From positions 62,001 through 126,000 of the forward strand of contig DDCZ01000023.1 in NCBI GenBank assembly GCA_002336485.1: a stretch of 64,000 bases of DNA. Direction: 5' to 3'. Both the position numbers and the translations under genes were made by a program. The DNA comes from Flavobacteriales bacterium UBA1993 (GTDB taxonomy: Bacteria > Bacteroidota > Bacteroidia > Flavobacteriales_G > Salibacteraceae). The notes under the pieces were generated by a model. That model made no database searches. It had not been told where the DNA came from and saw only the letters and a program-made list of their open reading frames with translations. Of this stretch, positions 38,001 through 46,569 are shown piece by piece. Every line of letters begins with the position of its first letter. Position 1 is the stretch's first letter.

Positions 38001-38093
38001 ATGGATGAATCCTATGCGATAGAATGCAAGAAAAAGTGTTGTAAGCGATTTAAGAAAAAGGGAAAGTCAGCTTGTAAGAGCTGCCCAAAGTAA
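38001..38093 (+). CDS. Cys/Lys-rich microprotein (30 aa or longer)
   Basis: An ATG-started frame of 30 codons ending in TAA. It encodes a very basic peptide with Cys at 9, 13, 14, 25 and 28 (CxxxCC then CxxC, ending SCPK) and ten lysines. The frame remains open upstream to 37926 with protein-like codons (PNPSVLTQ, LPPCIVGQF) but no ATG, GTG or TTG; CTG at 37935 is the only unusual candidate. The Cys spacing suggests a small metal-binding protein (inference). No function is known to me. Confidence 0.5.
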   Translation: MDESYAIECKKKCCKRFKKKGKSACKSCPK

Positions 38094-38145
38094 AACCTAC
38101 CTCGCGCAATCCCAGCCTCTAGCTTGATCAGAAATCAAACAGAAT

Positions 38146-38730
38146 CTATTTCGTTCCTGAGAAAATGCAATAAACCGTAGAAGATCCTTGAGATCCGTAG
38201 TTATATGTTACGGCAAAGTTTACCGTCGAACTGGTAATATCACCACTTCCACTTACGTCAACACTACCTCCTAAGGGTTCATTTATTTCCTGGGAAGGAA
38301 TGTCAAAAGACTCCTTATCATCAAATTCCGCATAGTATATGCGCCCAGACCCTTCTGTGATTACCATCTCGTCATCAAACTCACTAATTTCTTTGAAGTT
38401 TGCGGTACCGACCTGATATACACTATTGCATGTGTAGCTTCCGGAATACGTACCATCATATCGATCGAGCACCTTTTCGTCGCATGCCTCTCCGTCATAC
38501 CATTCTCCACAATCACATTCTCCATTATCGCATGTCCCACCATTATTGCAGGATACAGCTCCCGAGAGGCATACATCTTCAATTTCGCATGATGTTCCAC
38601 TGAATCCAGTTGGACATTCGCAAGCGCCAGAGATACAGGTTCCACTGTTTAAACAATTTACATCTGCACAATCGTCGCAAGAAGTAAAGGCAAAAAGACT
38701 TAGAAAAGCTAGCGGTAAGAGGTATTTCAT
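38146..38730 (-). CDS. Lipoprotein with two EGF-like modules
   Basis: A 194-aa lipoprotein with lipobox FTSC near residue 18. Two Cys-rich EGF-like modules follow (CLNSGTCISGACECPTGFSG near residue 25 and CNNGGTCDNGECDCGEWYDG near 60), then a beta-rich domain of about 110 residues without a recognised family. EGF-like repeats are found on surface proteins of marine Bacteroidota. It is probably exposed on the outer membrane. The gene is monocistronic. Confidence 0.75.
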   Translation of the reverse strand: MKYLLPLAFLSLFAFTSCDDCADVNCLNSGTCISGACECPTGFSGTSCEIEDVCLSGAVSCNNGGTCDNGECDCGEWYDGEACDEKVLDRYDGTYSGSYTCNSVYQVGTANFKEISEFDDEMVITEGSGRIYYAEFDDKESFDIPSQEINEPLGGSVDVSGSGDITSSTVNFAVTYNYGSQGSSTVYCIFSGTK

Positions 38731-38807
38731 GGTTGTAAAATCTAGGGTCTAAAATAACGGTTTATGGGCATCTACGATTAAAGACTCCTTTAGAATGAAT
38801 TGGTTGG

Positions 38808-39719
38808 TTATCGCAACATCTTATAGTTGCGATCGGTGAATATTTTACGCCCACCAAGAACTCTTTTTTCAACCCAAGAAATAATTTTCGCCTTGGCTTT
38901 GTCATGACGCATGAACTCTACCGACTGACCATCCATTGGATCCCACCCCAAATCTTTGATCCTTTCCTCCATAACGCTTGGGTGCGTACCATTAAACTTA
39001 GGCAGCCCGCTGAGGTTTCCATATTGAAAAGGCTTTGACACTCGCTTTTCTGCATGAGAGTGAATTTCATCTAACGCATTGGTTTTGGCGGTCATCTTCT
39101 CCGGTGGTCGCACCCAGCCATAGTGATACACATGTCCATCTATTTGCTTCACGTTCAGTTTTCGTGTTCCTGCTCGATCCAAATACTTCTCTAAGCTGAA
39201 ATCCTCATAATATCGAAAGGATTGGGCGCTTTTCCATGAATGAATGTTTGGGTGGTTTCGCACAATCCGAACTTCTTTTGAGTACCATGAATGTGAATCA
39301 CGAATATGATGATAGTCGCCCCAGAAGTGATAGTAATTCAGCACAAAGCCCTCTACTTTTTTATTCGTCAACTCGGCTTCGCACTTTGCTACAATCTCTG
39401 CATGATCCTGCTCATGAATAACCTCATCTGCTTGAAGATAAAGAAGCCAATCGCCAGAGCAATGCTTCATGGCGACATCGGTCTGTTGGGCATGGACGCT
39501 GCCATGCTTGTATGTCTCCAGATCCCAGATGGTCTCAACTATCTTGATTTTTGGGCTATCAATGGATCGAACGAGTTCCAGCGTTTTATCTGAGGCATCG
39601 GACGCACCAATAGCGATCACAAATTCGTCTACGATTGGCAACGCAGAAAGGATACTCTCCTTAATTGGATAGTATAGAATATCAGCATTGCGACACATGC
39701 TAAAACCGCTGATCTTCAT
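38808..39719 (-). CDS. Family 2 glycosyltransferase
   Basis: A 303-aa GT-A protein. The nucleotide-binding start is ISGFSMCRNADILYYPIKESI, followed by VDEFVIAIGASDASD. The catalytic region WLLYLQADEVIHEQDH carries the metal-binding acidic residues. The C-terminal half is specific and unassigned (WHYGWVRPPEKM-like segments). The gene starts 5 bases after the ABC transporter gene, so both may act on the same envelope glycolipid. Donor and acceptor are not visible. Confidence 0.83.
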   Translation of the reverse strand: MKISGFSMCRNADILYYPIKESILSALPIVDEFVIAIGASDASDKTLELVRSIDSPKIKIVETIWDLETYKHGSVHAQQTDVAMKHCSGDWLLYLQADEVIHEQDHAEIVAKCEAELTNKKVEGFVLNYYHFWGDYHHIRDSHSWYSKEVRIVRNHPNIHSWKSAQSFRYYEDFSLEKYLDRAGTRKLNVKQIDGHVYHYGWVRPPEKMTAKTNALDEIHSHAEKRVSKPFQYGNLSGLPKFNGTHPSVMEERIKDLGWDPMDGQSVEFMRHDKAKAKIISWVEKRVLGGRKIFTDRNYKMLR

Positions 39720-39724
39720 CTTAT

Positions 39725-41539
39725 CTATCGATCTATTTCCTGAAGTTCGACTAATCTCAAATACAATCCGCCGTTTTTCATGAGCTCATCATGGGTGCCC
39801 ATTTCCGCTATGCGGCCTTTCTCTATAACAACGATTCGATCTACCTGACTCACTGTGCTCAATCGATGCGCAATGACAAAAGATGTTCGACCCTTCATCA
39901 CTTCGGACAAAGCTTCCTGCACAAGTCGTTCGCTTTCTGTGTCCAAGGCCGAAGTAGCCTCATCCATTATCAAAATAGGCGGGTTCTTCAATATGGCACG
40001 CGCAATACTCAGTCGCTGTTTTTGACCCCCACTAAGCTTGTTTCCCGACTCACCCACGAGTGTATCCATTCCTTCTGGAAGTGCCATTACAAAGCCGTGT
40101 GCATTGGCGGCATGTAAGGCATCAATCACTTCCTCATCCGTTGCATTTGGGTTGCCGACCAATAAATTATTTCGAACACTATCATTGAACAACACGCTTT
40201 GCTGACTTACAATACCGAACAAACCTCGCAACTCAGCTACCTTCAGCTTGTTTAGCTCAACTCCGTCTAATTGAATGGAGCCAGCCTGTATGTCATAAAA
40301 CCGAGGCAAGAGGTCAACTAGTGTGGATTTACCCCCGCCCGATGGACCGACCAAGGCGATGGACTCGCCATGCTTAATGGTGAGGTTTATATCCTCCAGC
40401 ACCCACTCGTCTTCATATTTAAATCCAACTTCTTTAAACTCAATCTCCGAAGTGAAAGCTGGAACCTCAACAGCATCCTTTAATTCCAAAACTTGCTCAT
40501 CAGCATCTAGAATTTCATCGATGCGCTCGCTAGCAGAGATCCCACGCTGCACACGAGCAAATGCCTCAGTTAAAGACCTCGATGGTGATATCATTTGAGA
40601 AAAGATGGCGATGTACAGAATGAACATTTCACCATTCAGCATTCGTCCCTCAAGCACCAAGTTACCACCAAACCAAAGGATCATTGCTACGGTGAGAATA
40701 GACAGCGTCTCGCTGGTCGGAGAAGCTAGATATTGCTTTCGAAAAAGGCGAACCATAAGTCTGAAATGCTTATTGTTCATGACACTGAACTGCTCTTTGA
40801 ATCGCTCTTCGGCGCCAAATCCTTTCACAATTCGAATGCCGCCAACCGTTTCTTCGACCATCGATACGACCTGACCTAATTCTTCCTGCCCCTTCTTAGC
40901 GGTTCGCTTCAATGACTTACCAATGCGACCTATAATTATGCCTGCAATTGGGAGTACCACAAGAACAAATATGGTGAGCTGCCAACTGATAAAGACTAGC
41001 GTTACGAGGTAAGAAAGGATCAGAACTGGTTGTTTAAAAAGGGCGTCCAATGCGCCCATAACCGACCACTCTATTTCAGCTACGTCATTGGTGAATCGTG
41101 AATAGATATGACCTTTGCGCTCGCTCGTATAAAAGGACATCGGTAGGCGGAGCAACTTAAAGAAAACACTTTCTCTTATGTCGCGCACGACTGCATTCCG
41201 GAGAAATGCCATCTGGTGTTGGGCCAAATACCTAAATACATTTCGCACTAAAAAGAGAACAACAACAGCAATGCAGAAGACAAAGAGTGCATCCCTTGTT
41301 CCTCGTTCGATAATGAAGATGTCAAACCATTGGTTAATCGTCGCCAACATGCCATCGCCCAGATCGTTGGCTTCGCTGTTCTTATTCTCGGCACGATCAA
41401 AAAGAATTTTCAGAAACGGAATGATGGCTGAAAAAGAAACAACAGAGAATAGCGCATTTAAAAGATTATAGAGAAGCGTAAGCGCCACTCTAGCCTTATA
41501 TTTTCCTAGATAGGAAAGTATGTCTATCATTTTTTTCAC
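39725..41539 (-). CDS. MsbA-like ABC exporter (fused membrane and ATPase domains)
   Basis: A 604-aa half-transporter that functions as a homodimer. The membrane domain holds six helices (residues about 15-320). The ATPase domain has Walker A GPSGGGKST, signature LSGGQKQRLSIARA, Walker B ILIMDEATSALD and switch His (VIAHRLS). MsbA homologues flip lipid A across the inner membrane, and neighbouring glycosyltransferase context suggests a lipid substrate. It abuts purB with no spacer. Confidence 0.9.
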   Translation of the reverse strand: MKKMIDILSYLGKYKARVALTLLYNLLNALFSVVSFSAIIPFLKILFDRAENKNSEANDLGDGMLATINQWFDIFIIERGTRDALFVFCIAVVVLFLVRNVFRYLAQHQMAFLRNAVVRDIRESVFFKLLRLPMSFYTSERKGHIYSRFTNDVAEIEWSVMGALDALFKQPVLILSYLVTLVFISWQLTIFVLVVLPIAGIIIGRIGKSLKRTAKKGQEELGQVVSMVEETVGGIRIVKGFGAEERFKEQFSVMNNKHFRLMVRLFRKQYLASPTSETLSILTVAMILWFGGNLVLEGRMLNGEMFILYIAIFSQMISPSRSLTEAFARVQRGISASERIDEILDADEQVLELKDAVEVPAFTSEIEFKEVGFKYEDEWVLEDINLTIKHGESIALVGPSGGGKSTLVDLLPRFYDIQAGSIQLDGVELNKLKVAELRGLFGIVSQQSVLFNDSVRNNLLVGNPNATDEEVIDALHAANAHGFVMALPEGMDTLVGESGNKLSGGQKQRLSIARAILKNPPILIMDEATSALDTESERLVQEALSEVMKGRTSFVIAHRLSTVSQVDRIVVIEKGRIAEMGTHDELMKNGGLYLRLVELQEIDR

Positions 41540-42895
41540 CTACGAAAGATGCTCAACTCCTGTATAGTTGTGCGGGGTGATTGCTTTAAGCTCGATTTTT
41601 ACTTGCTCAGAAACGTTGAGACCATCTATGAATTGCGACAAAGATTCGGGAGTCACCTTAGCATTGCCTCTCGTTAGCGCTTTCAATGCCTCATAAGGCT
41701 TCTCGTATCCTTCTCGGCGCAGCACCGTCTGAATCGCCTCCGCACAAACCTCCCAATGACTTTCTAGATCCGCCTTTAGCTTATCTTCATTTAGAATCAA
41801 TTTTCCCAGACCTTTTTCAACGGAAGCCAAGGCGATAAGCGTATGCGCAAACGGCATTCCTATGTTTCGCAATACGGTTGAATCCGTTAAGTCTCGCTGT
41901 AGCCGACTTACGGGAAGCTTGGCCGATAAGTGCTCAAACATGGCGTTTGCAAAACCAAGGTTTCCTTCTGCGTTCTCAAAATCAATTGGGTTCACCTTAT
42001 GCGGCATGGCTGATGAACCAACTTCGCCCTCTTTGATTTTTTGTTTGAAATAATCCATGGATATGTATGTCCAGATATCTCGGCTTAGATCAATTAAAAT
42101 CGTATTGATTCGTTTCCAGCAATCAAGCAAAGAAGCTAGGTGGTCGTAATGCTCAATTTGAGTTGTTGTTTGAGATCTATACAACCCTAAAGTTCCATTT
42201 ACAAATTCGTTGCTAAATGCAACCCAATCATGCTTTGGATAGGCGACATGATGCGCATTAAAGTTTCCTGTTGCGCCTCCGAACTTGGCTGCAAACGGGA
42301 TGTGTTCAAACTGCAACATCTGCTGATCGATGCGCTCAACAAAAACCTGCAACTCCTTTCCAAGGCGGGTTGGCGAAGCAGGCTGTCCATGCGTTCGCGC
42401 CAGCATTGGGTGCTTATCCCATGTTTTGCTTTGCGCCCGGAGAATTTCCAGAACTGTCAACAATCTCGGAAGCATTGCCTCTAGCTGCGCTTCCTTAATG
42501 CTTAACGGCACAGCTGTGTTGTTGATGTCTTGGCTGGTAAGCCCAAAATGAACAAACTCCAAGAGGTCTTTCCTTCCGAGTTTTTCAAGCTGCTCCTTAA
42601 CGAAATACTCCACAGCCTTTACGTCGTGATTGGTAACGCGTTCTATTTTTTTGATTTGCTCGGCGTCTTGCAATGTAAAGTCCATGTACAATCCTCGAAG
42701 CTTGTAACACTCATCTTCAGTGAGGGCCGTAATGTTCTGAAGACCCTGATTAGATAGCTGAATCAGGTATTCCACCTCGATACGAACCCGATACTTAAAC
42801 AAGGCATATTCAGAAAAGAAATCAATCAAGGGTTCCGTATGGCGGGCATACCGACCATCAACAGGAGACACAGAAGCTAAAGCAGTGCGAGACAT
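41540..42895 (-). CDS. purB: Adenylosuccinate lyase
   Basis: Purine biosynthesis enzyme of 451 aa cleaving SAICAR and adenylosuccinate. The fumarase-superfamily signature GSSAMPHKVNPIDFENAEGN is present, together with the early segments TNHDVKAVEYFVKE and EFVHFGLTSQDINNTA. It is the first gene of an operon with the ABC exporter and glycosyltransferase, preceded by a -7 box. Confidence 0.96.
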   Translation of the reverse strand: MSRTALASVSPVDGRYARHTEPLIDFFSEYALFKYRVRIEVEYLIQLSNQGLQNITALTEDECYKLRGLYMDFTLQDAEQIKKIERVTNHDVKAVEYFVKEQLEKLGRKDLLEFVHFGLTSQDINNTAVPLSIKEAQLEAMLPRLLTVLEILRAQSKTWDKHPMLARTHGQPASPTRLGKELQVFVERIDQQMLQFEHIPFAAKFGGATGNFNAHHVAYPKHDWVAFSNEFVNGTLGLYRSQTTTQIEHYDHLASLLDCWKRINTILIDLSRDIWTYISMDYFKQKIKEGEVGSSAMPHKVNPIDFENAEGNLGFANAMFEHLSAKLPVSRLQRDLTDSTVLRNIGMPFAHTLIALASVEKGLGKLILNEDKLKADLESHWEVCAEAIQTVLRREGYEKPYEALKALTRGNAKVTPESLSQFIDGLNVSEQVKIELKAITPHNYTGVEHLS

Positions 42896-42914
42896 AGCGT
42901 GAATTTAAGGGTCG

Positions 42915-42922
42915 CAAAAGTA
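42915..42922 (-). promoter_or_regulatory. -7 box TACTTTTG of purB
   Basis: The minus strand reads TACTTTTG, an exact TAnnTTTG match, 19 bases before the purB ATG. A -33 element is not obvious. Confidence 0.5.
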
Positions 42923-43088
42923 GAGTTTTACGGAGGATGGTCGATTGAATGGTTTAAGACACAAAAAGCGCCTACAAGAATGACTCTAACTGAAAATTTA
43001 GTTGGCATCAACGAATGGACAACCCTAAACTGAAACATGTTCCTTCTTCTCTGCAATATTTATCACAGAAACAATCGTTGGTAAAACG

Positions 43089-43096
43089 CATTTTTG
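43089..43096 (+). promoter_or_regulatory. Near-consensus -7 box CATTTTTG of the TauE gene
   Basis: Seven of eight bases of TAnnTTTG match. The box ends 4 bases before the ATG at 43101, so the mRNA would be nearly leaderless. Confidence 0.3.
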
Positions 43097-43100
43097 CGGC

Positions 43101-43895
43101 ATGCTTGAAATAATTGGATTTGCTTTAGCCTTGCTTATTGGTGTTTCACTTGGCCTGATAGGCGGAGGAGGCTCCACACTGGCCGTGCCAATTCTAGTTT
43201 ATCTTATTGGTGTATCTCCAGTTATTGCAACGGGTTACTCGCTCTTCATTATCGGCAGTACCAGTTTAGTTGGTGGCATCCGCTACGCAAAAAAAGGACT
43301 GGTAGATTACAAAACGGCCGCACTGTTCGGCATTCCAAGCATCGTTTCTGTCTATTTCACGCGCAAGGTTATCGTGCCCGTAATCCCTGAAGAGATTTTC
43401 GAAATCGCTGGTTTTGCACTTTCCAAGGGTATGATGCTGATGATGCTTTTTGCCCTGCTAATGATTATTGCCGCATACGGAATGATCAAGCCAAGCACCC
43501 CCGCAGAAAGCAAGTCCTCCAGCTCAAATTCAAAGCTGGTGATGGTAGTTTTAGGTGAAGGCCTGATCGTCGGTTTTTTGACCGGACTTGTTGGCGCAGG
43601 GGGTGGCTTCCTTATTATTCCAGCGCTGGTTCTTTTTTCGGGCTTATCGATGAAGCGTGCCGTGGGAACTTCCCTACTCATCATTTCAGCCAAGTCGTTA
43701 ATTGGATTTATAGGCGACGTTGGTAACTACAGCATCAACTGGCCCTTCCTACTCATATTCTCAGGGCTAGCCATAGTTGGTATTTTCATTGGTAGTTTCC
43801 TCTCTACCAAAGTGGATGGAGCTAAACTTAAAACGGGATTTGGATGGTTCGTCTTACTGATGGGCATAGCCATTCTCACTGCTGAATTGATCTAG
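43101..43895 (+). CDS. TauE/SafE-family sulfite/sulfonate exporter-like membrane protein
   Basis: A 264-aa, about eight-helix permease of the 4-TMS repeat TauE/SafE family. Two related glycine-rich repeats are visible: LIGGGGSTLAVPIL near residue 23 and LVGAGGGFLIIPAL near 163. The family exports sulfite or organosulfonates. Its location before the persulfide-dioxygenase-like gene suggests export of sulfite formed by sulfide oxidation (inference). Confidence 0.87.
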   Translation: MLEIIGFALALLIGVSLGLIGGGGSTLAVPILVYLIGVSPVIATGYSLFIIGSTSLVGGIRYAKKGLVDYKTAALFGIPSIVSVYFTRKVIVPVIPEEIFEIAGFALSKGMMLMMLFALLMIIAAYGMIKPSTPAESKSSSSNSKLVMVVLGEGLIVGFLTGLVGAGGGFLIIPALVLFSGLSMKRAVGTSLLIISAKSLIGFIGDVGNYSINWPFLLIFSGLAIVGIFIGSFLSTKVDGAKLKTGFGWFVLLMGIAILTAELI

Positions 43896-43980
43896 CATCA
43901 TACTGATCAAAATCACCGCATTCGTGTAACAGAAGTCACTGTGGAATCACCATCGCTTACCTTCCTTTGTAGAATAAACC

Positions 43981-44030
43981 AACCAATGAAAAACCCGGAT
44001 GGCTTTCGTCGCTCTGGTTTTTGATTGGTT
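43981..44030. promoter_or_regulatory. Inverted repeat upstream of the MBL-rhodanese gene
   Basis: Arms at 43981-43995 and 44016-44030 (15 bases, one mismatch) enclose a 20-base loop. The structure ends 14 bases before the ATG at 44045. It could be a leader hairpin, operator or weak terminator of the TauE transcript. Confidence 0.5.
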
Positions 44031-44044
44031 CAAAACAACTTAAA

Positions 44045-45457
44045 ATGAATGTAGAACAACTGTACACGAGCTGCCTCGCTGAGGCTGCGTATTATATTGA
44101 ATCGAATGGAGAAGCGGCCATTATTGACCCGCTAAGAGAGGTTGATCAATACATAGAAATGGCCGAATCACGCGGCGCAAAAATCAAATACGTTTTTGAA
44201 ACGCACTTTCACGCCGACTTCGTTTCTGGTCATATCGACCTAGCAAAAAAAACGGGTGCGACCATCGTTTATGGCCCTACGGCTCAACCAAACTTTGAAG
44301 TACATGTTGCTAAGGATGGCGAACACATCAAACTGGGCAACGCAACAATAAAAGTACTCCACACTCCGGGCCATACGATGGAGTCTAGTTCTTTTTTACT
44401 CATGGACGAAACAGGTAAACCAACGAGTATATTCACCGGAGACACGTTATTCATCGGCGATGTTGGTCGACCCGATTTGGCCGTAAAAACCGATTTGACG
44501 CGTGAAGATCTAGCCGGACACTTATATGAATCACTTCACAACAAAATAATGCCGCTCAACGACGATCTTATTGTGTACCCAGGGCATGGCCAAGGGTCGG
44601 CATGCGGAAAGAACATGAGCTCTGAGACAACCGATACGTTGGGAAATCAGAAGAAAACGAACTACGCATTAGATCCGACACTTGACCGTGAAACGTTCAT
44701 TACAGTTGTGACAGATGGACTTGTTCCTCCGCCTCAGTATTTCCCGAAAAACGCGGTAATGAATAAGCATGGATATAAAAGCTTTGATACCGTATTGGAA
44801 ACAGGAATGACTGGCCTATCTGTAGAACAATTTGAATCGGAAATGAAGCGTGATGGCGTCATCATACTCGACACTCGGCACGAGAGTAAGTTTACCGAAG
44901 GATTTATTCCAAATTCAATATTTATTGGCATTGATGGAACATTCGCCCCTTGGGTTGGTGTATTAATCGAAGATTTAAACGCCCCCGTTCTCATTGTTGC
45001 CGATCCCGGCCGTGAAGAGGAAGTGATTACCCGGATATCTCGGGTCGGATACGACAATACTGTTGGCTTCTTAGAGGGTGGATTCGAAATGTGGCAAAAT
45101 GCCCACAAGCCTGTTGAACGTATTTCCAATATGGATCCAAGCACCTTTGTGAGTGCTTATCCATCCATTTCATCCGCGATTCTCGATGTTAGAAAGTGCA
45201 GCGAATACGACTCTCAACATTTCACTGGCGTTCAAAACTTTCCACTTGACAAGATTCTAACGAGCATCGGGGAATTGGACCCAAAAACCAATTATTATGT
45301 GCACTGCGCAGGTGGGTATAGATCTGTGGCAGCGGCTTCCATAATGAAACGTGCAGGAGTGCACGAGGTTGTAAATATCTTGGGTGGATTCGATGCTATT
45401 GCCGAATTAAACACCCTCGAAACCACTCAATTTCACGAACCCGTGTCGATGCTTTAA
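44045..45457 (+). CDS. MBL-fold persulfide dioxygenase-like protein fused to two rhodanese domains
   Basis: About 470 aa from the ATG at 44045; the frame extends to a TTG at 44021. The metallo-beta-lactamase domain (residues 1-245) has HFHAD (His54, His56, Asp58), HTPGHT, FTGDTLFIGDVGRPD and YPGHG. Residue 59 is Phe where many relatives have His. Rhodanese domain 1 (about 275-350) has Asp in place of the catalytic Cys (VADPGRE). Rhodanese domain 2 has the active loop HCAGGYRS. It likely oxidises glutathione- or protein-persulfide and moves sulfane sulfur. Confidence 0.9.
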   Translation: MNVEQLYTSCLAEAAYYIESNGEAAIIDPLREVDQYIEMAESRGAKIKYVFETHFHADFVSGHIDLAKKTGATIVYGPTAQPNFEVHVAKDGEHIKLGNATIKVLHTPGHTMESSSFLLMDETGKPTSIFTGDTLFIGDVGRPDLAVKTDLTREDLAGHLYESLHNKIMPLNDDLIVYPGHGQGSACGKNMSSETTDTLGNQKKTNYALDPTLDRETFITVVTDGLVPPPQYFPKNAVMNKHGYKSFDTVLETGMTGLSVEQFESEMKRDGVIILDTRHESKFTEGFIPNSIFIGIDGTFAPWVGVLIEDLNAPVLIVADPGREEEVITRISRVGYDNTVGFLEGGFEMWQNAHKPVERISNMDPSTFVSAYPSISSAILDVRKCSEYDSQHFTGVQNFPLDKILTSIGELDPKTNYYVHCAGGYRSVAAASIMKRAGVHEVVNILGGFDAIAELNTLETTQFHEPVSML

Positions 45458-45459
45458 AA

Positions 45460-45512
45460 AACATTGACAATTGGCTAAATCTTGGAGTCAAGAGCTAGCC
45501 AATTGTCATGTT
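45460..45512. promoter_or_regulatory. Strong bulged hairpin between the MBL-rhodanese and rhodanese lipoprotein genes
   Basis: A 13-base perfect stem (45465-45477 with 45496-45508) extended by four more pairs beyond a single bulged T, plus an inner 5-base stem in the loop. It lies 3 bases after the upstream stop. There is no U-tract after it, so a role as terminator, processing signal or mRNA stabiliser cannot be decided. Confidence 0.75.
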
Positions 45513-45550
45513 CACTGTATCTTCAACTTTTATTGACTTAATCCAAACAA

Positions 45551-45925
45551 ATGAAATCTCTCTTTTCGCTATTATTCACCGCACTATTAATCTCATGCTC
45601 GGCTCAAGAAAAGGCCGACTCTGACATTGTAATGGCTGATGTTTCAAATGAAGAGGCCAAGGAGCTCATGGCCCAACAATCTGACCTGCAAATAATCGAC
45701 GTGAGGCAAAACGCTGAAGTGGCTCTAGGCATGATTGATGGAGCTGTGCAAATGGATATTTCCAAGCCAGCTTTTGATGCACAAATAGCTACACTTGATA
45801 AAGAAAAACCAGTATTGGTTTATTGCGCGGCTGGCGGTCGAAGCAAAACAGCTCAAGAAATCATGGAAGAAGCCGGGTTCAAGAAGGTATACAACCTTAA
45901 GAGAGGATATGAAAGATGGAAGTAA
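45551..45925 (+). CDS. Rhodanese-domain lipoprotein
   Basis: A 124-aa protein with a lipobox (LISC near residue 16) and one rhodanese domain. The CDC25-like active loop is CAAGGRS, with the catalytic Cys present, in VLVYCAAGGRSKTAQEIMEEAG. It probably transfers sulfane sulfur in the periplasm. It overlaps the Crp/Fnr gene by 10 bases, showing co-expression. Confidence 0.9.
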   Translation: MKSLFSLLFTALLISCSAQEKADSDIVMADVSNEEAKELMAQQSDLQIIDVRQNAEVALGMIDGAVQMDISKPAFDAQIATLDKEKPVLVYCAAGGRSKTAQEIMEEAGFKKVYNLKRGYERWK

Positions 45926-46569
45926 ACAATGAGATAAGGGAGCTACTAACTGAGCAGTTCCCAATGTTTGAATCAGATTTGATTGACATTTTATCTGCGA
46001 TTGGATCGCTAAAATCGTTTGAGGAGGGCGACGAGTTAATGCGCACTGGGCAGTATTTTAAATCGACCATGCTCATCGTTGACGGCTTGGTCAAACTCTA
46101 TCGGGAAGGTGAAGACGGCGGCGAATTTTTCGTTTACTACATAGAAGCAGGCAATGCGTGTGCATTAAGCATGGTGTGCGCATCTCAGCAGAAGACTTCA
46201 GAAGTAATGGCAAAGGCAATGAGCGATGGAAAAGCGATCCTTATTCCCATTGACAAAATGGATGCGCTCATGACCGAGTATAAGTCTTGGTATTACTTTG
46301 TTTTAGAGACATACCGATCTCGATTTGAGGAAATCCTTACTGTGATTGATGCTATTGCCTTTAAAGCGATGGACGAGCGTCTGGAGTTTTACTTGAAGAA
46401 GCAAGCCAAGACGATTGACTCAAACACGTTATCTATAACACATCAAGAAATTGCACAAGACCTCAGCACCTCTCGGGAGGTAATCTCTAGGTTATTGAAG
46501 AAAATGGAACAAAAAGGAATGGTTCACCTTCATCGACACCAAATAGATGTGCAACCGCTGCTAGATTAA
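45916..46569 (+). CDS. Crp/Fnr-family transcriptional regulator
   Basis: A 217-aa regulator with an N-terminal cyclic-nucleotide-binding-like domain (FEEGDELMRTGQYF) and a C-terminal helix-turn-helix (THQEIAQDLSTSREVISRLLKKME). Cysteines in the sensor domain (GNACALSMVCAS) could serve as a thiol or persulfide sensor. It overlaps the rhodanese lipoprotein gene, and the EI24 gene starts at its last base. Regulation of the surrounding sulfur genes is a reasonable inference. Confidence 0.9.
   Translation: MEVNNEIRELLTEQFPMFESDLIDILSAIGSLKSFEEGDELMRTGQYFKSTMLIVDGLVKLYREGEDGGEFFVYYIEAGNACALSMVCASQQKTSEVMAKAMSDGKAILIPIDKMDALMTEYKSWYYFVLETYRSRFEEILTVIDAIAFKAMDERLEFYLKKQAKTIDSNTLSITHQEIAQDLSTSREVISRLLKKMEQKGMVHLHRHQIDVQPLLD

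Noticed and set aside
38361..38645. 94-aa frame inside the EGF-like lipoprotein gene
   Set aside because: Different frame of a Cys-rich coding region. Only the lipoprotein frame has a lipobox and EGF spacing.
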